Assembly: GCF_008040165.1 (NCBI RefSeq) | Contig: NZ_VRUR01000001.1 | Location: 58,053-122,052, forward strand | Reading direction: 5' to 3' | Origin: Flagellimonas hymeniacidonis | Lineage (GTDB): Bacteria > Bacteroidota > Bacteroidia > Flavobacteriales > Flavobacteriaceae | Length of the DNA stretch: 64,000 nucleotides | Shown here: positions 63,067-64,000 of the stretch, piece by piece | Layout of the letters: each line of letters opens with the position of its first letter | Position numbering within the stretch: position 1 is the stretch's first letter | Translations under genes and position numbers: made by a program | Notes under the pieces: generated by a model | The model's input: the letters and a program-made list of their open reading frames with translations, nothing else | Database searches by the model: none | Told to the model about the DNA's origin: nothing

Positions 63067-64000
63067 GTGAAAACGCAAATTCTATATTTTGTCATCTGCC
63101 TACTTATGATGACTTCCTCGTTGCAGGGGCAAATAAAAATCGGTGATAACCCACAAACGTTGGATCCAGCTTCCGTTTTGGAATTGGAAAGTAATTCTCG
63201 AGTACTGGTAATTACTAGAATGACCACCACACAAATGGAAAATACTTCGCCATTAAGAGGTGCTATGGTATACAACACCGATACCCAATGTATACATTTC
63301 TTTACGGGCACTATTTGGACAAATCTCTGTGATCGTCCAGATGAGCAAACCTTTACCGCGGATGCCATTGTAAATTTTAGCCCTACCATGATCATTACAG
63401 AAAATGGCAGCAACTTTAATTTTGAAGTAGGTGAAATACGAGGTGAAAATATAGTGGATACCTCCATAAATGGAGATGTAGATATACAACAAGAAACCAT
63501 CACAAATCGTTTACTGGCTGAAAACTCGGTATCCTTTGATAAGTTGGCGGATGGTATGAGCTCCGGAGAACTATTACAATGGAATGGAACAGAATGGGTT
63601 TTGGTTGACGAAACGGGCATTGTTGTCACTGAAATTGATGGAGTGATTGGTAATGAAGTAACTGGTCCCGCAGATGGCACTTTAACGGTCTCAGGATTAG
63701 GAGACGCTGGCAGTCCTCTTCTGTTAGATGTTAGTCCTGATGGGATAACAAATCTAGAACTCGCTCCTGATGCAGTAACATCTGATAAAATTCAGGACGG
63801 GCAGGTTGATACAGCTGATATTGCAGATAATGCCATAACCAATATTAAAATGGCAGATAACGCCATCGATACCGCCGAACTTGCGGACAACGCGGTGACA
63901 ACGGCCAAGATTACAGATGCCAACGTCACACTTGCAAAACTTGCCAACGGGACAACCGACAACAACATCATACAATGGAACGCCACGACCACTCAATGGG
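63067..64000 (+). CDS. Repeat-bearing secreted protein, 3' end outside window
   Basis: At least 311 residues, open to the right edge. Signal peptide MKTQILYFVICLLMMTSSLQG. The N-domain (about 22-85) has IGDNPQTLDPASVLELES and GAMVYNTDTQ, seen in tail-fibre-like and cell-surface proteins of flavobacteria. From about residue 240 degenerate ten-residue repeats appear (DNAITNIKMA, DNAIDTAELA, DNAVTTAKIT). The last 100 bases are 50% G+C against 39% near the start. GTG start preferred over ATG 63013. Likely a long surface protein; adhesin or fibre role is a guess. Confidence 0.75.
   Translation, partial: MKTQILYFVICLLMMTSSLQGQIKIGDNPQTLDPASVLELESNSRVLVITRMTTTQMENTSPLRGAMVYNTDTQCIHFFTGTIWTNLCDRPDEQTFTADAIVNFSPTMIITENGSNFNFEVGEIRGENIVDTSINGDVDIQQETITNRLLAENSVSFDKLADGMSSGELLQWNGTEWVLVDETGIVVTEIDGVIGNEVTGPADGTLTVSGLGDAGSPLLLDVSPDGITNLELAPDAVTSDKIQDGQVDTADIADNAITNIKMADNAIDTAELADNAVTTAKITDANVTLAKLANGTTDNNIIQWNATTTQW

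Noticed and set aside
63051..63996. Minus-strand frames at the right edge (three)
   Set aside because: They lie opposite the repeat protein. The plus frame has a signal peptide, an N-domain and regular repeats, and is open to the edge; the minus frames show only the shadow of its repeats.
1..64000. tRNA, rRNA, CRISPR array, IS element or prophage
   Set aside because: Gaps are short and none shows a cloverleaf, spaced direct repeats, transposase or integrase; the phage-like repeat motif at the right edge is in a secreted protein.

Overview
The window looks like one contiguous chromosomal segment of a marine-type member of the Flavobacteriaceae (Bacteroidota). Supporting signs are low G+C, SusC/SusD pairs under FecI/FecR-type control, many lipoproteins, the Bacteroidota -7 promoter box TAnnTTTG, few Shine-Dalgarno sequences, a kynurenine pathway, and the block nudix-pyrE-SRPBCC-birA-rsfS-ftsH-LUD-cdsA-psd-ACBP that is familiar from this family. 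I cannot fix the genus. I see no rRNA, tRNA, CRISPR array, integrase or transposase. Genes are densely packed and no gene-free stretch exceeds 300 bases; the longest are about 292 bases (52456-52747) and 288 bases (47936-48223).

Layout. 1-3.3 kb: the 3' part of a PAS histidine kinase, its overlapping single-domain response regulator, and an M14 peptidase lipoprotein. 3.3-10.5 kb: housekeeping block (nudix, orotate phosphoribosyltransferase, biotin ligase, ribosome silencing factor, FtsH, phospholipid synthesis, acyl-CoA-binding protein). 10.5-15.7 kb: fatty acid hydroxylase/sterol desaturase-type membrane enzyme, an FdhF/YdeP-type molybdopterin oxidoreductase, and a Cys/His-rich sigma factor coupled to a secreted NTF2-like protein. 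15.9-30 kb: the most distinctive accessory region. It holds a divergent ECF sigma factor and FecR anti-sigma, a SusC receptor with STN domain, a SusD lipoprotein, two further surface lipoproteins (one with four IPT/TIG repeats) and a secreted alpha/beta hydrolase with a Calx-beta-like N-terminal domain. After a terminator come a second, paralogous hydrolase and a metallophosphatase lipoprotein. 30-47 kb: valS, DUF1573 protein, PDZ aspartyl protease, aminotransferase-murB, two sigma factors with an anti-sigma and a tiny Cys-rich protein, lipA, gap overlapping a hybrid kinase, lpxK, Nif3 and a CdsZ-like coiled-coil protein. 46.5-58 kb: kynurenine 3-monooxygenase, ClpP paralogue, a sigma/small protein/MscS operon, MFS transporter, AraC regulator, astacin-type protease, kynureninase, GNAT, O-methyltransferase, PAP2 phosphatase, TatA. 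58-64 kb: M1 peptidase, DUF6702 protein, two overlapping carboxypeptidase-regulatory-domain proteins, and the 5' part of a large repeat-bearing secreted protein cut by the window edge.

How they may work together. The 16-30 kb locus reads as a cell-envelope uptake system. A ligand bound by the STN-bearing SusC would signal through FecR to the ECF sigma factor; SusD and the extra lipoproteins would bind the ligand and the secreted hydrolase would cleave an ester or related bond. The substrate cannot be told from sequence and this is the best candidate here for an undescribed system. KMO and kynureninase lie 7 kb apart on the same strand and presumably serve tryptophan breakdown or quinolinate/NAD synthesis. 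Five sigma-70-type genes in 64 kb point to heavy use of alternative sigma control.
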